Below are positions 17,095 to 27,697 of a DNA stretch of 64,000 bases, piece after piece; within the stretch, counting starts at the first letter, position 1; the number at the start of each line of letters is the position of its first letter. A program made the translations under genes and the position numbers. This DNA comes from Peribacillus huizhouensis (lineage in GTDB: Bacteria > Bacillota > Bacilli > Bacillales > DSM-1321), in NCBI RefSeq assembly GCF_014138605.1, contig NZ_JACJHX010000003.1, positions 397,419 to 461,418 on the forward strand, given 5' to 3'. The notes beneath the pieces are model-generated. The model was not told where the DNA came from. It saw only the letters and a list, made by a program, of their open reading frames with translations, and did no database searches.

Positions 17095-18252
17095 TTAGTT
17101 GTTTGATCGAATCGGATATAATGCCTTTGCGACGGTTTGTGCATTAATCTCCGTAATTTCCGCTCGTCTGGGAATTGGTGTATAGATACCTTCTGGATCC
17201 TCCCAAGCAGCAGGGAGTGTGACAGTTGTTTCAGTTTGCCACCGATCAATCCAAGATTGTGGCAATGGTCCTAAATTATTACTGTTTTCAGTCATTTCCA
17301 ACCAAATAAATGACCAAGCTCTCGGTACGACCCGCCAAATATCGTAGCCGCCACCCCCTACAGCAATCCATCGCCCCCCGCAATATTTATGGGCGAGTTC
17401 ATGAGCAAGCTTAGGTATTTCTTTGAAAATACGCATTGTGGCTGATAAATGTGTTAAAGGATCATAATAATGTGAATCTGCGCCATTTTGTGTAAGAATT
17501 ACATCAGGTTTGAAATACTCAATAATTTCTTTAAAAGAAGTTCGATATGCATCAAGCCAAGAATCATCCTCTGTAAATGCATCAACAGGAATATTGAACG
17601 TGAAACAATAGCCATTCCCTTGACCTCGTTCATGAATATTTCCGGTCCCAGGAAATAAATAACGTCCTGTTTCATGAATTGATAAAGTACAGACATCAGG
17701 GTCATCATAGAACGCCCATTGTACGCCATCACCATGATGGGCGTCAGTATCGATGTACAAAACGCGTGCATGATAGTGATGCTGCAAATATTTAATAGCT
17801 ACAGAGCTGTCGTTATAAATGCAAAAACCTGATGCTTTCCCCTGGAAGCCGTGATGTAAACCTCCGCCTAAATTTAAAGCGTGCTTGGCTTGTCCGGTCA
17901 TGACGTAATCTACAGCTGTCAGAGTGCCGCCGACCAATAATGCACTTGCTTCATGCATATGTTTGAAAATAGGTGTGTCCTCGGTGCCAAGTCCAAAATT
18001 CTCAGCCTTTTCTGAAGAGAGCTTCCCTTGACTTGCAAGTTTGACTGCGTTTATATATTTAGGGTCATGAATCAATTGAAGCTCTTCGTCTGTTGCCATT
18101 CTTGGCTGAATGATATCTTCTGCAGCTATTGCTCCATGCGCTCGTAATAAATCTAGAGTGAGCGCTAGTCGTTTTTGGTTGAAAGGGTGATGATCATGGA
18201 ATTTGTATGTTAATAGCTCATCTGAATAAATGAATATGGCATCTTTTTTCAT
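17095..18252 (-). CDS. acuC: Acetoin utilisation protein AcuC (HDAC-family deacetylase)
   Basis: Class I/II histone-deacetylase fold, 385 aa (387 in B. subtilis). Zn-site motifs are visible: YIDTDAHHGDGVQ and GADSHYYDPL; ALNLGGGLHHGF carries the His dyad. In B. subtilis AcuC removes the acetyl group placed on AcsA by AcuA. The start ATG 18252 has SD AAAGGAG and lies within the end of the acuB remnant. Confidence 0.95.
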   Translation of the reverse strand: MKKDAIFIYSDELLTYKFHDHHPFNQKRLALTLDLLRAHGAIAAEDIIQPRMATDEELQLIHDPKYINAVKLASQGKLSSEKAENFGLGTEDTPIFKHMHEASALLVGGTLTAVDYVMTGQAKHALNLGGGLHHGFQGKASGFCIYNDSSVAIKYLQHHYHARVLYIDTDAHHGDGVQWAFYDDPDVCTLSIHETGRYLFPGTGNIHERGQGNGYCFTFNIPVDAFTEDDSWLDAYRTSFKEIIEYFKPDVILTQNGADSHYYDPLTHLSATMRIFKEIPKLAHELAHKYCGGRWIAVGGGGYDIWRVVPRAWSFIWLEMTENSNNLGPLPQSWIDRWQTETTVTLPAAWEDPEGIYTPIPRRAEITEINAQTVAKALYPIRSNN

Positions 18253-18436
18253 GATTAACTCCTTTGGGCAGTGGGCCGAAAAACCTTATTGCTTTGTTGA
18301 AAATAGCGATACTACTAAAGTTGTTCGGAACTTTTTTTGCAAATTGAAAATAGGGTAGATGTATTGTTGATAGCAACAAGTCAGGCCAAAGAGTGATGGG
18401 GAACGTGGTCTTTTTCATGATTCGTTTGCTAATCAT
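18253..18436 (-). pseudogene. acuB: acuB deletion remnant
   Basis: acuB (about 214 codons, CBS-ACT protein) normally lies between acuA and acuC; here only 212 bp separate them. An ATG at 18436 with a near-perfect SD (TAGGAGGAATTGA) begins MISKRIMKKTT..ITLWPD, which resembles the AcuB N-terminus (MIxxxIMKxxxxTLxPxD). The frame then runs into unrelated sequence and overlaps the acuC start (to 18218 if read through, 72 aa). The simplest reading is an in-place internal deletion of about 430 bp. Confidence 0.6.
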
Positions 18437-18464
18437 TTCAATTCCTCCTAAATGTACGTAAACC

Positions 18465-19097
18465 TTAATACATGAAGCGATTCATAAATCTCAGTTGATC
18501 AAATTTCTGAACGGACTCAAGGGGAATGTGCTTGCCGATTCGAGCCATTAGGCAATTGGCTGGATGTGAGCTTATTTCGGGATCATCTGTTGCATAATAA
18601 ACAAGTCCACCAGCGTTCATCATTTTTTCCATTACTTTTCGGTATTCCCATACATTCAAACCTGTTCCTTTTAAATCCCAATGCCAATAATATTCGGTCG
18701 TAATAATGATATAATTTTCCATGCTTTCGTCCATCATGGATACTCGTATTAAATTTTTTCCGACAGAAGCTCCACGAAAATCTGGGATGACTTCAATAGC
18801 TCCAAGCTCAAGCAAATCCGGCATATTAATCTCAGACCATCGCTCAAGTGGATCGGGGTATAAATAGGTCACATATCCGACAATCATGTTCGCAAGTCGG
18901 GCAACGATAATCCGGCCTTCAGCGAGCTCTGCAATTTCAATTAAAGCCTGATGCTGCTGTGTTGCGGGACGAAATGCAAGTAAGTCCTTGTGGAATTCAT
19001 AAGATTGTAGTTCTTTTGCAGTTACTGGCCCCTCGATAATTAATGTCTGATTCAACGATTTCAATTCCATTCTGTTATACGTCTTGTTGTGTTCCAA
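18465..19097 (-). CDS. acuA: Protein acetyltransferase AcuA
   Basis: GNAT-family lysine acetyltransferase that inactivates acetyl-CoA synthetase. TTG 19097 is the probable start: it follows AGGTGG with good spacing, gives (M)EHNKTYNRM and 210 aa, both matching B. subtilis AcuA, while the upstream ATG 19136 has no SD. Conserved segments include LAFRPATQQHQALIEIA, YLYPDPLERWSEINM, GAIEVIPDFRGASVGKNLIR (acetyl-CoA loop) and FATDDPEISSHP-type ATDDPEISSHPANCLMARIG. Divergent from its target acsA. Confidence 0.95.
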   Translation of the reverse strand: MEHNKTYNRMELKSLNQTLIIEGPVTAKELQSYEFHKDLLAFRPATQQHQALIEIAELAEGRIIVARLANMIVGYVTYLYPDPLERWSEINMPDLLELGAIEVIPDFRGASVGKNLIRVSMMDESMENYIIITTEYYWHWDLKGTGLNVWEYRKVMEKMMNAGGLVYYATDDPEISSHPANCLMARIGKHIPLESVQKFDQLRFMNRFMY

Positions 19098-19215
19098 GTT
19101 TTCACCACCTAAACAGCTGTTACTTTCATTATACATAAAATGAAGTTTTTATAATTGATCTAATATATAGAATTTAATAATATTTTAGAATAGATTAAAC
19201 CGAATATTAAAAAAA

Positions 19216-19244
19216 TTGTGAAAAAAAGTTAATTATATTATAAT
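19216..19244 (+). promoter_or_regulatory. Predicted sigma-A promoter of acsA
   Basis: TTGTGA, 17 bp, TATAAT; predicted start near 19251, which puts the cre site centre at about +42, as in B. subtilis acsA where the cre is in the transcribed region. Confidence 0.65.
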
Positions 19245-19279
19245 AAGCCTAGCAAGTATGCAAAGGGGGATGAATGTTT

Positions 19280-20998
19280 ATGAAAATGGAAGCGTTACCA
19301 GTAGCTAAAGGGGATTATAATTTAGAAGACTATGAGAATACTTACAAGCATTTCGATTGGTCTGAAGTCGAGAAGGAATTTACTTGGTCTAAAACAGGCA
19401 AGGTAAATCTTGCATATGAAGCAATCGATCGCCACGCTGATTCATTCCGGAAAAATAAAGTGGCCCTCTATTACAAAGATGAGAATCGAGCCGAAAAATA
19501 TACATTTAAGGAAATGAAAGAATGGTCAAACAAAGCAGCGAACGTAATTAAGGAGTACGGGAATATTGAGAAAGGGGATCGTGTGTTTATTTTTATGCCA
19601 CGTTCACCAGAGCTATATTTTGCCGTGCTCGGAGCGATTAAAGCAGGTGCGATTGTCGGCCCGCTCTTTGAAGCTTTTATGGAGGGCGCTGTACGGGATC
19701 GTTTGACTGATAGCGGAGCTAAAGTGTTAATTACAACGCAAGCTCTATTATCGCGCGTTCCTGTAGACGAACTTCCTAATTTGAAACATATTTTTCTTGT
19801 TGGAGAAAATATAGAAGAAACCGAAACGCAGTATGATTTTATGAAAAAAGTCGCAGAAGCAGATAAGAACTTCTCGATTGAATGGATGGACCGGAATGAT
19901 GGGATGATACTTCATTATACATCTGGTTCAACAGGGAACCCCAAAGGTGTACTTCACGTACATAATGCGATGTTACAGCACTATCAAACAGCTAAATGGG
20001 TACTGGATTTGCAAGAAGAGGATGTATATTGGTGCACGGCAGATCCTGGCTGGGTAACTGGGACTTCTTATGGGATATTTGGGCCGTGGCTAACGGGAAC
20101 GTCAAATGTGGTAGTAGGGGGCCGTTTTAAGCCTGAAACCTGGTATAAAACGATTGAAGATTATGGAGTAACGGTTTGGTATAGTGCTCCAACTGCATTC
20201 CGCATGCTCATGGGTGCGGGAGATGAAGCTGTGAAGCAATATGATTTAAATTCATTGCGCCATGTGCTAAGTGTAGGTGAGCCGTTGAATCCAGAGGTTG
20301 TTCGGTGGGGAATGAAGGTCTTTAATAAGCGAATTCATGATACGTGGTGGATGACAGAAACAGGCGCCCAATTAATTTGTAATTATCCGTGCATGCTCAT
20401 TAAACCAGGATCCATGGGTAAACCGATACCTGGGGTCCAGGCTGCGATTGTAGATGATCAGGGAAATGTGCTCCCACCTCATCGAATGGGGAATCTAGCG
20501 ATTAAAAAGGGTTGGCCGTCTATGATGCAAACGATTTGGAATAATGAGCAAAAATATCAATCTTACTTTATGCCGGGAGACTGGTATGTTTCAGGAGATT
20601 CTGCGTATATGGATGAAGAAGGCTATTTCTGGTTCCAAGGTCGTATCGATGATGTAATTATGACGTCAGGTGAACGTGTTGGCCCATTTGAAGTAGAAAG
20701 TAAGCTAGTCGAGCATCCAGCCATTGTTGAGGCAGGTGTTATCGGTAAGCCAGATCCAGTTCGTGGTGAGATCATAAAAGCATTTATCGCGCTTCGAGAT
20801 GGATATGAGCCTACCCAAGAGTTGATTGAAGAAATTCGAACATTTGTCAAGCAAGGATTAGCAGCTCATGCGGCTCCAAGGGAAATCGAATTCCGAGAAA
20901 AATTACCAAAAACACGAAGCGGAAAAATTATGCGCCGTGTGCTTAAAGCATGGGAGCTTAATTTGCCAACAGGTGATTTGTCCTCAATGGAAGAGTGA
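19280..20998 (+). CDS. acsA: Acetyl-CoA synthetase
   Basis: AMP-forming acetate:CoA ligase (572 aa, same as B. subtilis). ATG 19280 (MKMEALPVAKG) is chosen because SD AAAGGGGG has usable spacing and the start aligns with MNLKALPAIEG of B. subtilis AcsA; ATG 19274 is 4 nt from the SD. Motifs: P-loop HYTSGSTGNPKG, TWWMTETGAQL, YVSGDSAYMDEEGY, and C-terminal PKTRSGKIMRR whose last Lys before IMRR is residue 549, the AcuA acetylation site in B. subtilis. Regulated by CcpA through a cre at 19287 and post-translationally by AcuA/AcuC encoded next door. Confidence 0.97.
   Translation: MKMEALPVAKGDYNLEDYENTYKHFDWSEVEKEFTWSKTGKVNLAYEAIDRHADSFRKNKVALYYKDENRAEKYTFKEMKEWSNKAANVIKEYGNIEKGDRVFIFMPRSPELYFAVLGAIKAGAIVGPLFEAFMEGAVRDRLTDSGAKVLITTQALLSRVPVDELPNLKHIFLVGENIEETETQYDFMKKVAEADKNFSIEWMDRNDGMILHYTSGSTGNPKGVLHVHNAMLQHYQTAKWVLDLQEEDVYWCTADPGWVTGTSYGIFGPWLTGTSNVVVGGRFKPETWYKTIEDYGVTVWYSAPTAFRMLMGAGDEAVKQYDLNSLRHVLSVGEPLNPEVVRWGMKVFNKRIHDTWWMTETGAQLICNYPCMLIKPGSMGKPIPGVQAAIVDDQGNVLPPHRMGNLAIKKGWPSMMQTIWNNEQKYQSYFMPGDWYVSGDSAYMDEEGYFWFQGRIDDVIMTSGERVGPFEVESKLVEHPAIVEAGVIGKPDPVRGEIIKAFIALRDGYEPTQELIEEIRTFVKQGLAAHAAPREIEFREKLPKTRSGKIMRRVLKAWELNLPTGDLSSMEE
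19287..19300 (+). promoter_or_regulatory. cre site (CcpA operator) inside acsA
   Basis: TGGAAGCGTTACCA fits TGnAAnCGnTnnCA at all fixed positions. It lies at codons 3-7 of acsA, the same position as the B. subtilis acsA cre, so CcpA probably blocks elongation here. Confidence 0.85.
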
Positions 20999-21052
20999 AA
21001 TAAAATCTATATGACTTTATAAAGCTATCATTTACCACAAATAGAATGCTTC

Positions 21053-21180
21053 ACTCACCTAATCACAATGGTGGCGGTGCGGAGCCGGATTTTAGTGTAC
21101 TTTCTTGATAAAGTCAGTATACTGCAAAGTAAATTGGCTATATTAGTAAGTCGCGAAGCCCCGTCCCCATGTCCTTCATA
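21053..21180 (+). repeat. Family C repeat
   Basis: CTCACCTAATCACAATGGTG at the left, GCGGAGCC, then TATTAGTAAGTCGCGAAGCC and CCCATGTCCTTCAT at the right. The outer segments (CACAATGGTGG, GGACATGGGG in reverse) are shared by all C copies. Confidence 0.8.
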
Positions 21181-21187
21181 TATAATA

Positions 21188-21237
21188 TAAAGATCCTCTA
21201 AGGCATATTGTACCTGTGCTTTAGAGGATCTTTTTTA
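21188..21237 (+). terminator. Terminator downstream of acsA
   Basis: AAAGATCCTCTAA / TTAGAGGATCTTTTTT stem with a loop of about 18 nt. The 20999-21437 gap otherwise holds the family C copy and a family A fragment. Confidence 0.75.
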
Positions 21238-21285
21238 TCCCGCAATACCAGTAAGATCCCCACCTCAAGGCTAAGAGGGGAATGA
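21235..21285 (-). repeat. Family A fragment
   Basis: TTTATCCCGCAATACCAGTAAG carries the family A right end in reverse, then CCCCACCTC as in hairpin 2; the other end (TTTCACTTTAT) is missing. Confidence 0.5.
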
Positions 21286-21437
21286 AAAAAACGACTGATG
21301 AAAGGGTCGGATTATATTTAAAAAAATTATTTAAGCAAAGTACTAGTAATCTAATGTAAATCGTATTATATTATTAAAAGATAAAACCAACTTATCTTAT
21401 ACGAATAAGAAACTATAATGGTTTGGGAGGGTTATGC

Positions 21438-22826
21438 ATGTTAGGATATGTTCTACTAAATATCGCAATTATGCTAGTATTATTAGCTGTTTTATTTTAT
21501 ATGCAGAAAAAGCATATGTCATTTACGGTAAGAGTGTTTACCGGATTAGGGTTGGGAGTTGTGTTTGGGTTCATATTACAGCTTTTCTCAAGCCCGGATT
21601 CTGAAGTCATTACTTCTTCAGTTGGCTGGTTCAGCATTATCGGTAGCGGGTATGTGAAATTTCTGCAAATGATTGTTATGCCACTTGTCTTCATTTCAAT
21701 TATTTCAGCATTTACAAAGTTAAAGCTGACTAACAATATTGGGAAAGTCAGTACGCTAATTTTAGGAATTCTTATTGGTACAACAGCGATTGCTGCAGCA
21801 ATCGGGATTGGATCCGCTACCGTTTTCAATTTAGAAGCCGTACAAATTGAGCAGGGGCAAGCAGAAATTGATCGTGGTGTTCAATTAGAAGAAAAATTCG
21901 GAGCTTCGCTGGAAGGGAAAACAATGCCACAGCAAATTCTTGAATTTTTCCCTGCTAACCCTTTCCTTGATTTAACGGGCGCTCGTTCGACTTCAACGAT
22001 TGCGGTGGTTATCTTCGCTGCATTTCTAGGGTTTGCATTTCTAGGAGTTAAAAGAAAACAACCAGAGCATGCAGAAATGTTTGCGAAAATTGTGGATGTT
22101 TTCTATTCGCTAATTATGCGTGTTGTAACCTTAATCCTTCGATTAACACCATACGGTATCTTAGCGATTATGACTAACACGGTTGCGACAAGTGACCTTG
22201 ATGCTATTTACAAGCTTGGTAAATTCGTCATTGCTTCATATATTGCGTTAATCATTATGTTCTTGATTCACCTGTTGATGCTGTCTTTAAGTGGCTTAAG
22301 TCCAGTAAAATACTTGAAAAAGGCATTTCCAGTACTTACGTTTGCCTTCACATCTAGATCAAGTGCCGGGGCGTTGCCATTAAATATTAAAACACAGAAA
22401 CAATTAGGAGTTTCTGATGGGATCGCAAACTTTGCTGGTTCCTTCGGATTATCGATTGGTCAGAACGGTTGTGCGGGAGTTTATCCTGCAATGTTAGCTG
22501 TAATGGTGGCGCCTACCGTTGGAATTAATCCATTATCACCTTCGTTTATTGTGACGCTTATTCTTGTCGTTGCCATCAGTTCGTTTGGAGTCGCTGGAGT
22601 TGGCGGCGGAGCTACTTTTGCAGCATTGATTGTCTTATCGGCGATGGACCTTCCAGTTGCACTTGCTGGTGTGCTTATTTCAGTCGAACCGTTAATTGAC
22701 ATGGGACGTACAGCGCTTAATGTAAGTGGAAGTATGACTGCTGGTGTGCTTACTAGTAAAGTAACTGGTGATCTGGATAAAGATGCTTACTTTAATGAGT
22801 CTGCATCGATTGAAGTAGAGGCATAA
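21438..22826 (+). CDS. tcyP: L-cystine symporter TcyP (dicarboxylate/amino acid:cation symporter family)
   Basis: DAACS-family sodium/proton-coupled transporter, 462 aa, very close in pattern to B. subtilis TcyP (463 aa): GSGYVKFLQMIVMPLVFISI, NPFLDLTGARSTSTIAVVI, FPVLTFAFTSRSSAGALP, GLSIGQNGCAGVYPAML, SVEPLIDMGRTALNVSGS. Around eight TM helices and two re-entrant loops are expected. ATG 21438 follows SD GGGAGG with spacing 7; an upstream in-frame TTG has none. Monocistronic with its own terminator. Substrate assignment rests on this resemblance. Confidence 0.9.
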   Translation: MLGYVLLNIAIMLVLLAVLFYMQKKHMSFTVRVFTGLGLGVVFGFILQLFSSPDSEVITSSVGWFSIIGSGYVKFLQMIVMPLVFISIISAFTKLKLTNNIGKVSTLILGILIGTTAIAAAIGIGSATVFNLEAVQIEQGQAEIDRGVQLEEKFGASLEGKTMPQQILEFFPANPFLDLTGARSTSTIAVVIFAAFLGFAFLGVKRKQPEHAEMFAKIVDVFYSLIMRVVTLILRLTPYGILAIMTNTVATSDLDAIYKLGKFVIASYIALIIMFLIHLLMLSLSGLSPVKYLKKAFPVLTFAFTSRSSAGALPLNIKTQKQLGVSDGIANFAGSFGLSIGQNGCAGVYPAMLAVMVAPTVGINPLSPSFIVTLILVVAISSFGVAGVGGGATFAALIVLSAMDLPVALAGVLISVEPLIDMGRTALNVSGSMTAGVLTSKVTGDLDKDAYFNESASIEVEA

Positions 22827-22835
22827 AAAAGGTAG

Positions 22836-22867
22836 AAGAATGTCGACGTGTTGTCGACATTCTTTTT
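22836..22867 (+). terminator. tcyP terminator
   Basis: AGAATGTCGAC GTGTT GTCGACATTCT followed by TTTTT: perfect 11-bp stem. Confidence 0.9.
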
Positions 22868-22918
22868 TCTCTCTTTTAAAACAACCTCTTTAAGAATGAA
22901 TTTACAACAAACCTGAAA

Positions 22919-22958
22919 AAACGAGGTTGCCCCTTATTATGGGGCAGCCTCGTTTTTT
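22919..22958. terminator. Terminator of the PBP gene (bidirectional)
   Basis: AAACGAGG(T)TGCCCC TTATTAT GGGGCAGCCTCGTTTTTT, usable in both directions between tcyP and the convergent PBP gene. Confidence 0.85.
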
Positions 22959-22969
22959 GTTTAACCTCC

Positions 22970-25882
22970 CTAATTTTCCGGATTAGCAGGTGTTTCTGCT
23001 GGTGGTTCAGGAGTAGGAGGGGTGGTATCATCAGGAATTGTTTCTACAGGTTTTTCTACAGGTTTTTCTACAGGCTTTTCTTCTGGTTTCGTCTCTGGTT
23101 TTGTTTGTTCTTCGTTTGTCTCAATTGTTTTACTCGGAACCTCTTGCTTTTGCTTTTGCTCAGCTTGTTTAGTAACGGCGTTAGAAGGAGATGATTCTTT
23201 ACCAGCAATATCAACAGCTGTCACATAATATGTTCCGCTTTGAATGCTATATGCTAGGCTTTCGTTAGAGCGAATACTAGCAACTCTTTGACCGTTGCTA
23301 TAGATTCTGTATCCAACAACATCTCTTTCAGGATGAGAATTCCAGGTAATCCTGTTTCCGTTTAATCCTAGAGTAGGGGCACTTGGCACTTTACCGTTAT
23401 CAGAAAGTGTCGAACCAGTAACAATATTGCCGTTACTATTATATTTAGCTAGTAAATCGTTGATATTATTAATATACCTTCCACCGATTTTATTCAGATA
23501 CTCAGGACTTAGCATATATCCGCCACTTGTAAATTCGCTTGGTGTCGATGATTGTGCCAAGTAGCGACCACCTCCTGCATAGACATATTGTCCATTAATG
23601 AAGCTATGGTCTACTTTTGTTGGTACATATTTTACATTGAATAGATCCGTTTTGACTAATCCAGCATTTGAACAAGCATCAGATGGAAGTAAACCTGATA
23701 TTGAACAGAAAGAACGAGTTACAACGCCTGCTGGTTTTTCAAATTTACCTTTAGGTCCAATGAGATCCGCGTTTACTTGATAAGCTGAATTGACTAAACT
23801 TGCCCAAAGTTTAATATTTCGTTGGCTATACGTAAGACCTTTGTATTTATTATCTATTCTTTTTGGCGTGTCATAACCAATCCATGTTCCAAATGTTACG
23901 TTTGGATTCGTGGCAACAAACCAGGCATCCTGGGTATTGTTCGTTGTACCCGTTTTTCCAGCCCAGTCCGAAGAGAAAGATAACTTTCCATTTAAATATC
24001 TTGCCGTTCCGTTCGAGATAACATCTCGCATAATATCTAGTGTAAGATAGGCTGTTTGCGGTGAAAACACTTCTACCGGAGCCGTTTCGTGCTGATAGAT
24101 GACAGTGCCATCTTTCGCTTCAATTTTGTCAATCATGTAGGCGTCGATAAATTGTCCATCATTTGCAAACGTTGTAAATGCATTAACATTTTCTTCAACT
24201 GTTACCCCGTTTGTAGGTGTCCCTAAAGCTAAGGAAGGGATTGTAAAGTCTGTTTCAATTAACGAGGTAAAGCCCATTTTTTCGAGATAGGTGGCTGGGC
24301 GCTGATTTATGATACCCATATAATAGCTTGCTGCAGGAATGTTGTAGGATTTAGCCAGTGCTTCTCGCGCATTGGTTAATCCAGTATACCCTTCTCCCGC
24401 ATTTTTCGGTTGCCATTTCCCAATTGAAATGGGCACATTAATGCCGACAGATCCTGGTGAAATATAACCTAGCTCAAATGCAGGTGCATAAACAAGCAAT
24501 GGCTTCATTGTTGACCCGTTCGGTCGTCTAGCTGATGTCGCATGATTGGTCTGTTCTCTGTCAAAGTCGCGACCGCCGACGAAAGAAAGAATTTTTCCTG
24601 TCTTGTTTTCAATGAGAATAGCTCCTGTTTCGACTTGTTCCTGAACAGTGATTGTTTCACCAGATTCTGGGTCGGTAACTAGTTGGGGTTTATCCCTGCC
24701 ATAATATTCATAGTTCTTAACAACTTGTTGCATGTTATCGTACATATCTTTGTTAATCGTTGAAAAGACTTTGTAATTATTCTGCTTTAGTTCTCTTCTT
24801 GCAAGTGTTGTATATTGTTCATTTAAATCTTTATCTTTTTCCAAATCTGTTTTTTCATATCCTGATTGCTCAGCAAGAATGACTGAAAGAATTTTGATCG
24901 CCCGTTCTTCAAGCTCTACGACCAACCATGGATATATTTTGGACGGTGCTGTTTTAGGTCCGATAAAGTCTTTCGTAATATCATAATTGAGAGCATCTTT
25001 GTATTCTTGTTCAGTAAGATAATTTCCGTCACGCATTCTTTTAAGTACAGTTTTCATTCTAACTAATCCGGGCTCAATACCTTCTGGACTTTTCAATTCA
25101 GCTTTTTGCGTATATGGCGTATAGCGAAAAGGACTTTGAGGAAGTCCAGCGATAAATGCCGCTTGTGGAATAGTAAGATCTTTGGCATCGATTCCGAAGA
25201 TTCCCTTGGCCGCTGCCTGGACACCTGCGATATTTTGGCCGGAAGAATTCCTGCCGAAGGTTGAAACGTTTAAGTATGCTTCTAAAATTTCATCTTTAGT
25301 TAAGAAATTTTCCACTCGAAGTGCGAGTAAGATTTCTTTCGCTTTTCTGTCGAAGGATACTTCGTTTGTTAATATTTGATTTTTGATCAATTGTTGAGTT
25401 AAAGTACTTCCGCCAGATTGAACAGATGCGTTTGTCATTTCTTGGAAAATAGCCCGCATAACTGCTTTAGGTACGACACCCTTATGCTCATTAAAATATT
25501 CATCTTCTGTTGCAATGATGGCGTTGAGCATGTGTGGTGACATTTCATTGATAGTTATTTCTTCACGGTCAAGATCTGATTTTAGCTTTCCAAGAAAAAT
25601 GTTATTAGCAAAATATAAGTCTGATGCTTCTTCATAATTATAAATATCTTTTCTTAGTTCTTCTTTCGTGCGAATCGGTTCGTCTTTGACTAAAGCGGCA
25701 AAATAACCGGCTCCTACACCGCCTGCAAAGGAAAAGCCTAAAACAAGCACGATAATAAACAATAATACGATATTCCAAACCACATGATATGTAACTCTGG
25801 AGTACATTTGTGTTTTTTTACTATGGAAGAAATCGGTGATTTTCATCCAAAATGACTTATGCTTATTTTCATTATTTTTCAT
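22970..25882 (-). CDS. Class A penicillin-binding protein with C-terminal FN3 domain, 970 aa
   Basis: Bifunctional peptidoglycan glycosyltransferase/transpeptidase. ATG 25882 (SD AGGGGG 8 nt upstream) is preferred over the adjacent TTG 25885. Cytoplasmic head, TM at about 37-60, glycosyltransferase domain with catalytic ATEDEYFNEHKG (Glu126) and SGGSTLTQQLIKN. The transpeptidase has S457-x-x-K460, S512-Y-N514 and K643-T-G645. After it comes a fibronectin type III-like domain (PSAPTLGLNGNRITWNSH ... GTYYVTAVD) at about 830-905, then a low-complexity tail of EKPVEKPVEKP repeats ending in proline-rich sequence. Resembles the PBP1a/2d (PbpG) group; located between acsA and tyrS. Confidence 0.93.
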   Translation of the reverse strand: MKNNENKHKSFWMKITDFFHSKKTQMYSRVTYHVVWNIVLLFIIVLVLGFSFAGGVGAGYFAALVKDEPIRTKEELRKDIYNYEEASDLYFANNIFLGKLKSDLDREEITINEMSPHMLNAIIATEDEYFNEHKGVVPKAVMRAIFQEMTNASVQSGGSTLTQQLIKNQILTNEVSFDRKAKEILLALRVENFLTKDEILEAYLNVSTFGRNSSGQNIAGVQAAAKGIFGIDAKDLTIPQAAFIAGLPQSPFRYTPYTQKAELKSPEGIEPGLVRMKTVLKRMRDGNYLTEQEYKDALNYDITKDFIGPKTAPSKIYPWLVVELEERAIKILSVILAEQSGYEKTDLEKDKDLNEQYTTLARRELKQNNYKVFSTINKDMYDNMQQVVKNYEYYGRDKPQLVTDPESGETITVQEQVETGAILIENKTGKILSFVGGRDFDREQTNHATSARRPNGSTMKPLLVYAPAFELGYISPGSVGINVPISIGKWQPKNAGEGYTGLTNAREALAKSYNIPAASYYMGIINQRPATYLEKMGFTSLIETDFTIPSLALGTPTNGVTVEENVNAFTTFANDGQFIDAYMIDKIEAKDGTVIYQHETAPVEVFSPQTAYLTLDIMRDVISNGTARYLNGKLSFSSDWAGKTGTTNNTQDAWFVATNPNVTFGTWIGYDTPKRIDNKYKGLTYSQRNIKLWASLVNSAYQVNADLIGPKGKFEKPAGVVTRSFCSISGLLPSDACSNAGLVKTDLFNVKYVPTKVDHSFINGQYVYAGGGRYLAQSSTPSEFTSGGYMLSPEYLNKIGGRYINNINDLLAKYNSNGNIVTGSTLSDNGKVPSAPTLGLNGNRITWNSHPERDVVGYRIYSNGQRVASIRSNESLAYSIQSGTYYVTAVDIAGKESSPSNAVTKQAEQKQKQEVPSKTIETNEEQTKPETKPEEKPVEKPVEKPVETIPDDTTPPTPEPPAETPANPEN

Positions 25883-25969
25883 CAATCATTCCCCCTGAAA
25901 TCAGATACATTATAGCATAGATACGTATTTAGCAGGGATGTTTTCAAGTATTTCTATCAATTGAAGAAG

Positions 25970-25998
25970 TTGACATAGTGATAAATATATGATAAAAA
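25970..25998 (+). promoter_or_regulatory. Possible promoter of the tyrS T-box leader
   Basis: TTGACA (perfect -35), 17 bp, TAAAAA (poor -10), just upstream of the T-box leader. Confidence 0.4.
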
Positions 25999-26004
25999 AT
26001 CATT

Positions 26005-26258
26005 AACTGGAATTTGTTTAGGAAAGCGATGAGAGGACTTAGTAGTCAAACTATCCCTGTTTTTAGAGAGCCGATGGAAGGTGCGAATCGGTACACATAG
26101 TTTAGATGAATTACTTCCTTGAGCATTTGCTGTGAACTTTAAGTAGCAGTAAACGGTAGACCGCCGTTAACGGTTTTAAGACGGAGGATGAAGTATGTCC
26201 TCAAGTTGGGTGGTACCGCGAATATATTCGTCCCTTCATTTATGAAGGGGCGTTTTTA
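26005..26258 (+). ncRNA. T-box riboswitch, tyrosine specifier
   Basis: Contains the T-box sequence TTGGGTGGTACCGCG (26206-26220), the specifier-loop context GGTGCGAATCGGTAC with codon TAC (Tyr) at 26092-26094, and a terminator stem CGTCCCTTCAT/ATGAAGGGGCG (26229-26252) followed by TTTTTA. Uncharged tRNA-Tyr would stabilise the antiterminator and switch on tyrS. Confidence 0.95.
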
Positions 26259-26266
26259 TTTGTCAA

Positions 26267-27570
<1,304 letters not shown>

Positions 27571-27584
27571 TAACTGAAGTTGTT

Positions 27585-27661
27585 AAAAAGGGTCAGACCC
27601 CACACTCTATACATCGTTTCATTACGGTTTAAAAGAGATGTAAGGTTCTGATCCTTTTTGG
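27585..27661. terminator. Family B terminator after tyrS
   Basis: AAAAAGGGTCAGACC ... GGTTCTGATCCTTTTT outer arms with ACTCTATACATC/GAGATGTA inner part. Confidence 0.8.
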
Positions 27662-27697
27662 TTAGGGGGGGTCTTGTTTTATTAGAGATCTAGCTCC

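Noticed and set aside
18218..18436. 72-codon ORF as a new small gene
   Set aside because: Position, SD and N-terminal similarity fit an acuB remnant running into the acuC start better than an independent gene.
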